A stretch of DNA of 64,000 nt from Bacteroidia bacterium. GTDB lineage: Bacteria; Bacteroidota; Bacteroidia; J057. This document shows positions 36,612 through 46,795 of this stretch, piece after piece (positions within the stretch are counted from its first letter, which is position 1; every line of letters begins with the position of its first letter). The position numbers and the translations under genes were made by a program. The notes under the pieces are model-generated. The model had not been told where the DNA came from. It saw nothing but the letters and a program-made list of their open reading frames with translations, and did not search any database. The DNA lies in assembly GCA_030430205.1 (NCBI GenBank), contig JAUIGE010000005.1, positions 62,001 through 126,000 on the forward strand. The letters are read 5' to 3'.

Positions 36612-38750
36612 TTATTTGATGATCAAACGTCTTCCCCATTCTTTTTCTCCCGAATGTACCCTCAGCCAATAGGTGCCAGATGCAATGCTCCGGAAGTCTG
36701 TGGTGAATTGCTGGAGGCCTGTTTCTTTCAGGTAAAAGGTTTTTTCCCATACTTTTTTCCCTAACACATCCCAGAGGCTACATCCAACAAACTGCTCTTG
36801 CATGCTGAAAAAGCGAATTTCGGCCAGGCCATCCACAGGATTCGGAATGATTTGGAATGTTGGATCGTGGATCAATTCATCGGATGGCTCTCCTTCTTTA
36901 TTCTTCAAAGGACATTGAAGCTCCAGGTAAACGGCATCTGACGCTATGCGACAAATTGAATCGTTGATATTGCCGTCTTCGGAGACGAGGATGCGGTAGT
37001 AGCCGGAATCACTATCCGCCATGCTGGTAAAGCTAAAATCTTCGCTGGTAGCGCCAGATACATTTATCCATGTCTGCCCCCCATTGTTGCTGTATTGCCA
37101 TTGGTATTGGGGGTTGTTGTAGCCACTGCTGATGTTGGCATCGAGCAGGACGGTATTGCCCGGACAAAAAACGCCCGGAGGGATGAGGCTGAGGGTGGGG
37201 CCGCAAGGGCGAAAAGAAATATTGTCTATAAGCAGGTCATTGCCCACATGGTTGACGCCGCCGGGGTTGTTGTTGCGGAGCGCCAGTGTCAGGGTATTGA
37301 CAGAGGAAAAGAAGGTAAATCCGTAGGTATGCCAGGCACTGTCCTGGGGTACATCGCCAGTATTGGCTGAGGCAACTTTATTTTGTAATGAAACAAAAGA
37401 AGCGCCCGAATCCGCTAAAATGAAGTCAATATTGGGGTAAATGGCCCCAACTGTAGCAGGTGTGATCAGGTTGGCAACATCAGCCGAAAATTCATAAACG
37501 GTGCTGGGACAAAGATTTTCAATGGTAAATTTATAGAAAATGCCGGGACTTGGAGCCGCATTTACCACCATCATATAGCCATCCGCTTCGGGGCCATTAT
37601 CTTCCAACTCCACCCAGTTGGAGGCTGAAGAAGGCGGATTAATCATGCCTTTGGAACTGGTGGCCAATACATAATTTCCGTCATCCGGAAAGCAAAGTGA
37701 GCCATTGACGCAAGACCAATTGCTGCTGAAGCCATAGGTATAGGTGGTCACACCTGCGGGCAATTCATTGCCGAGGGTTACGCCCGGATTTGCAGCCGGA
37801 TCGGGCTGCTGGCTGGGATGCTGACCGTCAGCAGAGACGGTTCCAAAATCACCCTGGGTGAAGCTGTTGTCACCCAGGCTTCCTGTGCACAGGCCACAGT
37901 CAGGGTCAAAGCCATCAACCAGGCCATCGCCATCATTATCCTCTCTGTCGCCGCATATTTCTTCTGTGGGAAATACAAAGCAGGGAGTGGCCGCTGTTCC
38001 GTTGGAATCATCCACGGTATAGGAAAAATAGCTGCCATAATTTCCCTGGTAAAAAATATCAAAGGCCTGATATTCAACATCATTTGCCTGTAAAACGACA
38101 GCGCTATTGGTGGTGAGGAAATAATATTGAACCGTTGTATCGTGGGGAAATGCGGGGATGCTTGCAGCAGGCGGGCTGCCTGTAAGCTGCACAAAGCTAC
38201 TTGTCGCAAAGCTATCAATAGAATAGTGGACCCAAAGCTGCTCGCCTGTACCTAAAACCAGAGAGGGGGGCACGCTCAGGCTGACTGAGGCAGTGGAATG
38301 GGGATGTATCGGACAGCGGATCACGGTGTCGATTTGAACGGGCTGAGAGCCCAGTTCCAGGATAGAAATGTCATTATCGGTAGTCGCCGCTTCGACGATC
38401 ATCATATACCAGTTGCCCGCAGTGGAGGCAAATTGAACATTGTTGCCAGCATTGCTTAAGGGGTCAATGATGCGCGCATTGAGTGTCTGGGGATTGCCAA
38501 GGAAAGTCTTGAGTTTGAACTCCGGCATATAGTCGCCCGGACCGTCATTGTAGAGAAAATCACTGGTGCCTGTAACCCCTGCCTGTATCAGCACCCAGCG
38601 CACATTTCCCCTGCTATCCACGGGATTGTTGTTATTCCAGGCACCTGACCAGTTGCCTTCGAGGTTGTTGGGGAGTTGGGCGTGAAGGGGCTTGTAGGGA
38701 AATAAAAAAGTAAAAAAGGCGAAACAAAGGAAAAAAAACGGCTTTCTCAT
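36612..38750 (-). CDS. T9SS-exported multidomain protein (type A sorting domain)
   Basis: 712 residues. Signal peptide 1-25 (PLHAQ). Residues about 26-140 form a beta domain; 160-255 is a second beta-rich region; a MopE-like Cys/Asp loop EICGDREDNDGDGLVDGFD lies at about 264-282; about 290-515 resembles the carbohydrate-binding-like DUF often fused in such proteins (ENLCPSTVYEFSADVANL, NDLLIDNISFRPCG); an Ig-like domain is at 525-612 (YQWQYSNNGGQTWINVSGA, DSGYYRILVSE). The last 75 residues are the sorting domain: QIIPNPVDGLAEIRF, LWDVLGKKVW, ASGTYWLRV, RLIIK. Probably a surface or secreted protein; ligand unknown. Confidence 0.88.
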   Translation of the reverse strand: MRKPFFFLCFAFFTFLFPYKPLHAQLPNNLEGNWSGAWNNNNPVDSRGNVRWVLIQAGVTGTSDFLYNDGPGDYMPEFKLKTFLGNPQTLNARIIDPLSNAGNNVQFASTAGNWYMMIVEAATTDNDISILELGSQPVQIDTVIRCPIHPHSTASVSLSVPPSLVLGTGEQLWVHYSIDSFATSSFVQLTGSPPAASIPAFPHDTTVQYYFLTTNSAVVLQANDVEYQAFDIFYQGNYGSYFSYTVDDSNGTAATPCFVFPTEEICGDREDNDGDGLVDGFDPDCGLCTGSLGDNSFTQGDFGTVSADGQHPSQQPDPAANPGVTLGNELPAGVTTYTYGFSSNWSCVNGSLCFPDDGNYVLATSSKGMINPPSSASNWVELEDNGPEADGYMMVVNAAPSPGIFYKFTIENLCPSTVYEFSADVANLITPATVGAIYPNIDFILADSGASFVSLQNKVASANTGDVPQDSAWHTYGFTFFSSVNTLTLALRNNNPGGVNHVGNDLLIDNISFRPCGPTLSLIPPGVFCPGNTVLLDANISSGYNNPQYQWQYSNNGGQTWINVSGATSEDFSFTSMADSDSGYYRILVSEDGNINDSICRIASDAVYLELQCPLKNKEGEPSDELIHDPTFQIIPNPVDGLAEIRFFSMQEQFVGCSLWDVLGKKVWEKTFYLKETGLQQFTTDFRSIASGTYWLRVHSGEKEWGRRLIIK

Positions 38751-38810
38751 GACTGCAATTCATTTCCTGAAATTAAGGAATTTTGGCAAGAATCCTCCCG
38801 AAATTCGAGC

Positions 38811-39344
38811 CTAAGCACTCAAAAATACTTCTCTCTCATTCACCTCATAAGTCTTCACGGACCCATTTTCAGTATCATAGATCACAAAGGTCGAAGGAAC
38901 ATTCTCCCTTGTTGCGGGATGGTATCCCATGAGGCAACCAGGGTTGATGAGCAGGGTATGGCCCACAGATTCAATCTTGTGGGTGTGGTTGTGTCCATAG
39001 CATACGACATCGTATGTGCCGGCCCGCGCAAAAGCCTGCGCGATGTCGGGATAGTGGCTGACAGCAAAGCTGTCTCCGTCTATCTCCCCAAACCAGGCTT
39101 CGCCATGTAACTGAACATGTTTCCATCGGGAAGCGATGCTTGCGATGCGAAAGGTATCCCCATCATTATTGCCAAAGACAACATGGATTTCTCCCTCAAA
39201 TCCTCCTGCGATCTGGGCCAGTACAAAAGGCGAGCAAAAATCGCCACAGAATAGGAGTACCTCTGCCTTGTCTGCCAGGAAATCCAAAGCGGTATCCAGT
39301 TTCCAGACCTGATCATGTATGTCAGAAAGGATGGCTACTTTCAT
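38811..39344 (-). CDS. YfcE/MJ0936-type metallophosphoesterase
   Basis: 177 residues, full-length for the family. Metal ligands are in the expected order: LSDIHDQ, LFCGDFCS, FGNNDGD, SHYPDIAQ, and GHNHTHKIE; the end motif INPGCLMGYHP is also typical. A small cytoplasmic two-metal phosphodiesterase with broad activity on phosphodiesters in vitro; natural substrate unknown. It is 8 bases after a DUF4230 gene and is the third gene of that operon. Confidence 0.88.
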   Translation of the reverse strand: MKVAILSDIHDQVWKLDTALDFLADKAEVLLFCGDFCSPFVLAQIAGGFEGEIHVVFGNNDGDTFRIASIASRWKHVQLHGEAWFGEIDGDSFAVSHYPDIAQAFARAGTYDVVCYGHNHTHKIESVGHTLLINPGCLMGYHPATRENVPSTFVIYDTENGSVKTYEVNEREVFLSA

Positions 39345-39352
39345 GTTTCCGC

Positions 39353-40756
39353 CTAATGAATTTCTAATAAAGAGGAATCCTGCAGGCTTTCTTTGCGTTT
39401 TTCGATCGCCGCGCTATCGAGTGTTTTCAGAGAATTCAGCAATGCCTTTGGCAGGGTATCCCTGGCTTCATCCTTCGGGGCGGGTGGGGCAATACTCAGG
39501 TCTTCTTTTGGGAGAGGTACACTGTCCCTGAAGACAATGTGCAGGTTGAGGTTGGAGGCAAATTGTTGTACATATTCCTTGGCCAACCGATGTGTCTCAG
39601 CCATGATACCCGCCTCATAGGCGCGCTTCTTGACCCGGCCTTCGGCCTGGATGATCGCATTTTTCAACTGCTGAAAAATATCATAATAGGCTCCTTCATC
39701 GGAGGCTTTATCCAGTTCCGCCCGCGAAAGCGGGTAGAGGCTGGTGCTATCATCGTCTATCATGACGATGACCGAATCCAGCTGAGGCTGGGGTACATAT
39801 ACCTCCAGCGTATCATCAAACTGCCGTTGGTTGATTTTTAAATTCTTGAGATTTACATAAGCCGAAATTTGGGCCTGGGCAATGATCATCAATTTGGGTT
39901 TGATGGTATCTCCCTGGCTTTGGATGACTCGTTCCAATTCATTTTCTGCCCTTCCCAATTCTCTTTCCTTGTCAGCCACCAAGTGCTGTATTTTACCCAG
40001 CTCTTTGAGTGCTGCTTTCCACTCTTTTTCGGCATCTTCCTGCTTTTTAGCCAGAGCTTTGTCATTCTTTTTTGCAAGGTCTTCCAGGCGTTTGACAGCG
40101 TCTTTTTTGGTGATGAGGGTATTTTCGCGCAGCTCAAATTCGGCTTTGATGGCATTGTCAAAAAGGGATTTGACGAGGTCCAGAGCCTCTTTCAATTGTC
40201 TATTGATGGAGTTTTCCCGTGGATTAAAAATGACCACTTTTTTGCGGTTATCCCAATTCCTTTGTGCCTCCTCCAGGCGGTGAAAGTATATCTTTACACT
40301 GTCGCCAAAAAGGCTGTCGTTTATGGCTAGCATTTTAAGCAAAACGCCCTCCCTTTTATTAATTTGGTCAAAAAGGGATTCTACACCCAGCATATCTTTC
40401 CGGGCCTCAGTCAGGGCCGGATTCTTACTGGCAATCTGGGATTCTATCTCCAACAATTTGTTATGTGCCTGATCTACAACAAATTGGGCGCTGCGTGCCT
40501 TGTTCCGAAGTACATTTGCCTCCTTTTGGAGGTTATCCCTGAGTTCCTTGACATTCTCGGGTGTGCCGAGGATCAGCAGTTCTTCAAAGAAGTAAGTTGA
40601 AAGCCTCAGTTCTTCTACATATTCTATGCTTTTGAAGATGTTGGTCGGAGCGATCGGGACAAAATCTTTGCTCTTTTGGACCCATTTCCAAATCGCAAAA
40701 CTGGCTATCAGGATGCCGATAAAAACAAGTCCCAGGGTTTTGTATATAGATGACAT
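39353..40756 (-). CDS. DUF4230-like membrane protein with a coiled-coil insertion
   Basis: 467 residues. One membrane helix (8-25) is followed by EYVEELRLSTYFFEELLIL (45-63), the start of a DUF4230-like domain. A highly charged, coiled-coil-rich insertion takes about 66-285 (for example KKNDKALAKKQEDAEKEWKA). The second half of the domain resumes at about 286-440 (IIAQAQISAYVNLKNL, LEVYVPQPQLDSVIVMIDD). The C-terminus is a Ser/Lys-rich tail. It is a paralogue of the next upstream protein (40775-41527), which lacks the insertion. Probably anchored in the inner membrane; facing side is unclear. Function unknown. Confidence 0.72.
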   Translation of the reverse strand: MSSIYKTLGLVFIGILIASFAIWKWVQKSKDFVPIAPTNIFKSIEYVEELRLSTYFFEELLILGTPENVKELRDNLQKEANVLRNKARSAQFVVDQAHNKLLEIESQIASKNPALTEARKDMLGVESLFDQINKREGVLLKMLAINDSLFGDSVKIYFHRLEEAQRNWDNRKKVVIFNPRENSINRQLKEALDLVKSLFDNAIKAEFELRENTLITKKDAVKRLEDLAKKNDKALAKKQEDAEKEWKAALKELGKIQHLVADKERELGRAENELERVIQSQGDTIKPKLMIIAQAQISAYVNLKNLKINQRQFDDTLEVYVPQPQLDSVIVMIDDDSTSLYPLSRAELDKASDEGAYYDIFQQLKNAIIQAEGRVKKRAYEAGIMAETHRLAKEYVQQFASNLNLHIVFRDSVPLPKEDLSIAPPAPKDEARDTLPKALLNSLKTLDSAAIEKRKESLQDSSLLEIH

Positions 40757-40774
40757 GATGTGATGCGTGAGGGG

Positions 40775-41527
40775 TTATTTGGATTTCAGGACCAGTTTGA
40801 CAAGTCTTTTGTAGAGTTTGGATTCGTCGATTTGATCGTTGTTTTCGAGGAGCTCCTCGAGTTCCTGGATCAGCTTCTGCTGATTGTTTTGAATCTCTGG
40901 TTGTACAAACTCAACACGATAGCCTACGCTATTGAGTACATTTTGCAAATAAGCCTCAGCTTTGTTAATGACATCTTTCATAACAGCCGGGCTACTGGCC
41001 CTGGCGATCACCTGTTTTTTACCTGTTTTGATTTCCTTTTGTACTTCCTGCACCACTTTCATATAGTCGAACCGCTCCCGTTTGAATAGCTTGTTCATCA
41101 GGCTGGGGTTGCTGTAGTTGTACTCTTTTGTTTTGCGAAAATCAATATATACTTCAGATACCTCTGGCTGCGGAATCGTGACCCGCAACATGCTGTCGCC
41201 CAGGGATTCAAACTCTACTTTCTTCATGTCAACATAGACACTCAACTCCATGGGAGCGATGAGCAAAAATTGAAATTTTTCTTTCCGGTTGTTGTCCTTG
41301 GTGATAGGAATGATGCTTTCAAAATGCATTTTGGCCAGATGCAACTCCTGGACGCGCTTGATGCTTTCGATTTTGGAATGGACAGGATCGGGCTTTTTAC
41401 CCCAAAGCCAGTTATAAACCAAATATCCGCCACCACCCAAAATTCCCAGGCCCAGCAGGATCACCAGGGCAGGCACAGCCCATTCGGTAAAATGCCGTGG
41501 CTGTTCTTCTAATTGTGTTTTTGCCAT
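40775..41527 (-). CDS. DUF4230-family membrane protein
   Basis: 250 residues. A membrane helix at about 16-40 is followed by the DUF4230 pattern: RVQELHLAKMHFESIIPI, FLLIAPMELSVYVDMKKVEF, MLRVTIPQPEVSEVYID, then helices KRERFDYMKVVQEVQKEI and the end VGYRVEFVQPE. The last 40 residues are a helical acidic tail. The gene heads a minus-strand operon with its paralogue 18 bases downstream and then a phosphodiesterase. No known function. Confidence 0.78.
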   Translation of the reverse strand: MAKTQLEEQPRHFTEWAVPALVILLGLGILGGGGYLVYNWLWGKKPDPVHSKIESIKRVQELHLAKMHFESIIPITKDNNRKEKFQFLLIAPMELSVYVDMKKVEFESLGDSMLRVTIPQPEVSEVYIDFRKTKEYNYSNPSLMNKLFKRERFDYMKVVQEVQKEIKTGKKQVIARASSPAVMKDVINKAEAYLQNVLNSVGYRVEFVQPEIQNNQQKLIQELEELLENNDQIDESKLYKRLVKLVLKSK

Positions 41528-41642
41528 GAGATGAGGTACTTATGATAAGTCGAAAAAACTGCCTCAATACCATCCATTTAGCAGCTTTTTTCTAAGTTGT
41601 AAAGTTTTCGATAAATCGCCAAATGTTTTTAGGGTCAGGTAT

Positions 41643-42023
41643 TCAATCTACCCCTAACCAGGTCAAAGCCTCTGTTTCGGTTTTAAATAATTCCAGGGTG
41701 CCACCCCGGTTGAATGCGACATCTCTGCTAAACTGATCGTCCTCTGGTATCCATTCAGGTGGGGGGTTGATATAGGCAACTTTTATCTCTTTGCCAACAT
41801 GCAGGGTGTATTGACTTACAGCATAATAGAGTTCACTAACTGAGAGGGCTCCCTGCATACCCCTAACATCAATCAGGACTTTTTTTATGTTTTCCTGTTT
41901 GCAAATTTGGGAAATAAATTTACCCAAGTTGATGATACTGTTTTCTGTGACCTGGCCAAATGTCTGCAAGAAAAGGTAATTCCCTCTTCTTTCTGTTGAG
42001 ATGTCAAATTCTTCAACGGACAT
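41643..42023 (-). CDS. SpoIIAA/STAS-like protein
   Basis: 126 residues, soluble. The pattern strand-helix-strand FISQICKQENIKKVLIDVRG followed by a helix starting LSVSELYYAVS matches SpoIIAA-like (STAS-fold) proteins. The usual phosphorylatable serine region of canonical anti-sigma antagonists (D.S......S) is replaced by DVRGMQGALSVS, so phospho-switching is uncertain. Transcribed alone. A SpoIIE-type phosphatase occurs at 33858-35090 on the same strand but not in the same operon. Confidence 0.68.
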   Translation of the reverse strand: MSVEEFDISTERRGNYLFLQTFGQVTENSIINLGKFISQICKQENIKKVLIDVRGMQGALSVSELYYAVSQYTLHVGKEIKVAYINPPPEWIPEDDQFSRDVAFNRGGTLELFKTETEALTWLGVD

Positions 42024-42149
42024 GTGAAAAGATTTTTAGGTGAGTGAGTAATTTTGTTGACAAGAGTTAGAGCATCCTTATAAAAATACAATTTTTGAAT
42101 AAAAGGAAAAAGTTATGTCTGATTAATTCATTTTTTTCATATTTTAAGT

Positions 42150-43526
<1,377 letters not shown>

Positions 43527-43587
43527 TTAAAAGTATGGGGCGATAATACAAGGAATGCCCATTAGGGTTACAGATAAGGCGATAAAC

Positions 43588-43618
43588 GAATCATTAACCA
43601 TGCTCCTTTGAATCAATA
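43588..43618 (+). promoter_or_regulatory. direct repeat GAATCA(T/A)TA, candidate operator for the hybrid regulator
   Basis: GAATCATTA at 43588-43596 and GAATCAATA at 43610-43618, a 22-base period (two helical turns) centred about 44 bases upstream of the susC -7 box. Arrangement is typical of sites bound by AraC-type dimers of hybrid two-component systems, one of which is encoded 10 kb downstream. Binding is inference. Confidence 0.45.
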
Positions 43619-43646
43619 CACATCCATGAGTTAGGGGGTGACGACC

Positions 43647-43673
43647 TATTTTTGATTATAGACAAATAGTCTA
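43647..43673 (+). promoter_or_regulatory. putative susC promoter -7 box with adjacent inverted repeat
   Basis: TATTTTTG (43647-43654) matches TAnnTTTG exactly but lacks a good TTG upstream, which fits an activator-dependent promoter. TAGAC-N5-GTCTA (43659-43673) begins near the expected transcription start and could be an operator or a 5′-end hairpin. The susC ATG is 24 bases after the repeat. Confidence 0.45.
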
Positions 43674-43697
43674 CTTCAACCTTTAACTATTAACCTT

Positions 43698-46600
43698 ATG
43701 AGTAAGACTCTACTGTACTGGGTGCGATACCTGGTATGTACCGTTACCCTCCTGATTTTTACCTCACACTTACAAGCTCAAACTCCCGTCAAAGGAACTA
43801 TCTCTGATGCAGATGGACAGGGCCTTGCTGGCGCTACCGTCATTGTCAAAGGGGCCACCGTAGGTGTTAATGCCGATGACCAGGGCAAATACAGTCTAAC
43901 TGTACCTGCCGGCTACAATGAATTGGTGATATCCTACCTTGGATTCAACCAGCAGACGGTTACTGTTGATGGCCGTAGCACCATTGACATCACGATGGTT
44001 TCCAGCGACAACTCGATGGAAGAAGTGCTCGTGACTGGCTATGCCAGACAGAAGAAGAGTGTGGTTACAGGCGCTATTTCAAGCGTGGATGTAGCCCAAA
44101 TCCAAAATGTATCTGCAGGCCAACTGCAGTCCACTATTCAGGGACGTACGGCAGGGGTTTCTATCCTGCCTACTTCTGGTTCGCCGGGTTCTGGCTTCAA
44201 AGTCCGCATCCGCGGTACGGGATCCAATGGAAATTCTGATCCCCTGTACATCGTAGATGGTATGCGTATGCGTGACATCTCTTTCCTCTCGGCCAATGAG
44301 ATCGCCAATATTGAGGTATTGAAAGATGCTGCTTCTGCTGCGATCTATGGAGCCGAAGGTGCCAATGGTGTTGTGATCGTTACCACCAAAAGTGGTGGCG
44401 AAGGCGCTTCCGGCCTTTCTTACAATATGCAGGTAGGTAGCCAGAAATATAATGGCAACCTTGAACTGATGACTGCCGAGCAGCATGCTACCTATATGGA
44501 AGAAGCGGGTATTGCAGGTCGTACTACGGCTGATGTAAACGGCAACACCAATTGGATCGATGAAGTATTTGAATCTGCCATGCAGCAGAAGCATACGCTT
44601 TCTTTCTCTGGTGGCAATTCTAACCTGAGCTATTTCCTGCAAGGATCCTATTTTGATCAGGATGGTATTGTCGTTGGTGACGCTGACAATTTCAAGCGTA
44701 TCAGTGTTCGTGCCAACCTCGACAACCAGGTCAACAAATGGTTGAAAGTAGGAGCAAGAGTGAACTATGCCAATAGTAATCGCACAGGTATCACTGAGGA
44801 TAGCGAGTTTGGCGGTATTTTGGGAAATACAATCCTGATGGACCCGGCTACGCCAACTGTCTATACTGGAGCACTTCCCGGATTTGTTACGGATCTTATT
44901 GACGGTGGAAATAATTTATTGTCAGATGCAGATGGAAACATCTTTGGTCTGTCTGAATTTGTAACGGGTGAGATCTATAACCCATTGGGTGGTATCGACC
45001 TCGTTAGAGGAAATGGAACCACCATGGATAGAGTTGTGGGATCTGTTTATGGAACTGTGCAATTACTCGAGGGATTGACGGTTACTTCCCGTTTAGGTGT
45101 TGATAATACCACGGGTAATTACCATACCTGGTCTCCTTCTTTCTTTTTTACCACTACCCGTCAGTCTAACAATGCTTCAGTCCAGCAAAACCACTGGAGA
45201 AATGCGAACATTCAGTGGGAGAACTTTGCCAACTTTGACAAAGAATTTGGGGATCACAGCTTCGGTCTTGTAGCGGGTACTTCTGTTTATAAGGAAACCT
45301 CTGATTGGGTAAATGCAAGCGGAACAGGTCTTATCAAAGAGACTGAAACCTTTGCTTACCTGGGTTCTGTACAGCCTGGTGCTGCTTTCACTACTTCTGA
45401 TGGGGGTTCTTCGGCCAGTACCTTAGCTTCTTTCTTCGGAAGAGTTAACTATGCATTTGCAAACAAATACCTTTTGACAGCTACGGTTCGTCAGGACGGT
45501 TCTTCTCTGTTGGCAGATGGCGCAAAGTGGGGTACATTCCCTTCTGTTTCTGCTGGTTGGGTTTTTTCAAGAGAAAATTTCTTTGGAATTGATGCGATTA
45601 GCTTTGGTAAGTTGAGAGCTAGCTGGGGACAGAATGGTAGCCTTTCTAACCTGAATCCTGGTGCCTGGCGTTCAGCGATTGGGTTTGGTGGTGTTTATCC
45701 TGATGGAGCAGGCAACCTACAGGTTACGGCTTCTCCAACTATCCTTTCTAACCCTGAGTTGACATGGGAGACCAGTGAGCAGATTGATTTCGGCATTGAC
45801 CTCGGTTTCTTTGGGGATGCCCTGACCCTGACTGCTGATTATTTTGATAAGCAAACCAAGAACCTGCTTAACCCGGGTGTAATTCCTTCTTTCGTAGGAA
45901 ACAATGCGCCTACCGTTAACCTGGGGGATATTTCCAACAAAGGATTTGAGGTTGAGCTTGGCTACAGAAAGAAAACCGGCGAATTCAATTATGACATTGC
46001 TGCTAACTTTACCCGCATAGTAAATGTCGTGACAAGACTTGACGAAAACCTGGACTTCGCTAATGGAGTAGGCGTCGGTGTAGGTTGGACAGCTACTGCT
46101 TTTGAGCAAGGCTTGCCAGCATGGTATTTCAGAGGTTACCAGACAGATGGTATCCTGCAAACCGCAGCAGAGGCTGCCGCTTATAATGAAGCACTGGGCC
46201 AGGAAGCTGTAGCGGGTGATCCCAAAGTAGTAGACGTAAATGGTGATGGAGCGATCACTCCTGACGATCAGGGATTTATTGGAAGTCCTCATCCTGACTT
46301 CCTCTATGGTTTGAGAGTAGGTGCAGATTACAAAGGATTTGACTTTACCCTCTTCCTACAAGGCGTACAAGGCAATGACATCCTTGCCGGATACAACCGT
46401 ACAGACCGTGCAAGCTCTAATAAGCCTGCTTTCTACTACAATGACAGATGGACAGAAAGCAACCCAAGTAACACATGGTTCCGTGCCAATGGTGATAACA
46501 TTTATGCTTATAATAGCGACCTGATGGTTTTTGATGGTTCTTATGTGCGCATTAAGCAGATTCAGTTGGGATATACTTTTACCCAAAATCAGCTGAGCTT

Positions 46601-46769
46601 CACACGTGGCGGAAGGGTTTATTTCTCATTGGAAGACATCATGACTTTCACTTCTTATCAGGGGCTCGATCCTGAGACAGGTAGTGGAAATGACCAAAGC
46701 CAGGGAATAGACAGAGGTGTATATCCACTTCCCAGCAAAGTTTTCGTTGGATTTACGCTCAATCTTTAA
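43698..46769 (+). CDS. SusC/RagA-family TonB-linked outer-membrane transporter
   Basis: 1023 residues. Signal peptide about 1-28 (SHLQAQ). Carboxypeptidase-regulatory-like domain about 31-108 (VKGTISDADGQGLAGATVIVKG), then the plug (EEVLVTGYARQKKSVVTGAIS and LYIVDGMRMRD, EVLKDAASAAIYGAEGANGVV), followed by the 22-strand barrel to about 1020 with C-terminal KVFVGFTLNL. SusC forms the TonB-dependent channel with SusD as its lid. Both are the first genes of a plus-strand operon that also holds two FG-GAP lipoproteins and, farther on, a hybrid regulator. The transported sugar cannot be read. Confidence 0.97.
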   Translation: MSKTLLYWVRYLVCTVTLLIFTSHLQAQTPVKGTISDADGQGLAGATVIVKGATVGVNADDQGKYSLTVPAGYNELVISYLGFNQQTVTVDGRSTIDITMVSSDNSMEEVLVTGYARQKKSVVTGAISSVDVAQIQNVSAGQLQSTIQGRTAGVSILPTSGSPGSGFKVRIRGTGSNGNSDPLYIVDGMRMRDISFLSANEIANIEVLKDAASAAIYGAEGANGVVIVTTKSGGEGASGLSYNMQVGSQKYNGNLELMTAEQHATYMEEAGIAGRTTADVNGNTNWIDEVFESAMQQKHTLSFSGGNSNLSYFLQGSYFDQDGIVVGDADNFKRISVRANLDNQVNKWLKVGARVNYANSNRTGITEDSEFGGILGNTILMDPATPTVYTGALPGFVTDLIDGGNNLLSDADGNIFGLSEFVTGEIYNPLGGIDLVRGNGTTMDRVVGSVYGTVQLLEGLTVTSRLGVDNTTGNYHTWSPSFFFTTTRQSNNASVQQNHWRNANIQWENFANFDKEFGDHSFGLVAGTSVYKETSDWVNASGTGLIKETETFAYLGSVQPGAAFTTSDGGSSASTLASFFGRVNYAFANKYLLTATVRQDGSSLLADGAKWGTFPSVSAGWVFSRENFFGIDAISFGKLRASWGQNGSLSNLNPGAWRSAIGFGGVYPDGAGNLQVTASPTILSNPELTWETSEQIDFGIDLGFFGDALTLTADYFDKQTKNLLNPGVIPSFVGNNAPTVNLGDISNKGFEVELGYRKKTGEFNYDIAANFTRIVNVVTRLDENLDFANGVGVGVGWTATAFEQGLPAWYFRGYQTDGILQTAAEAAAYNEALGQEAVAGDPKVVDVNGDGAITPDDQGFIGSPHPDFLYGLRVGADYKGFDFTLFLQGVQGNDILAGYNRTDRASSNKPAFYYNDRWTESNPSNTWFRANGDNIYAYNSDLMVFDGSYVRIKQIQLGYTFTQNQLSFTRGGRVYFSLEDIMTFTSYQGLDPETGSGNDQSQGIDRGVYPLPSKVFVGFTLNL

Positions 46770-46795
46770 GCTTTAACATATCAAGTTATTCAGTT

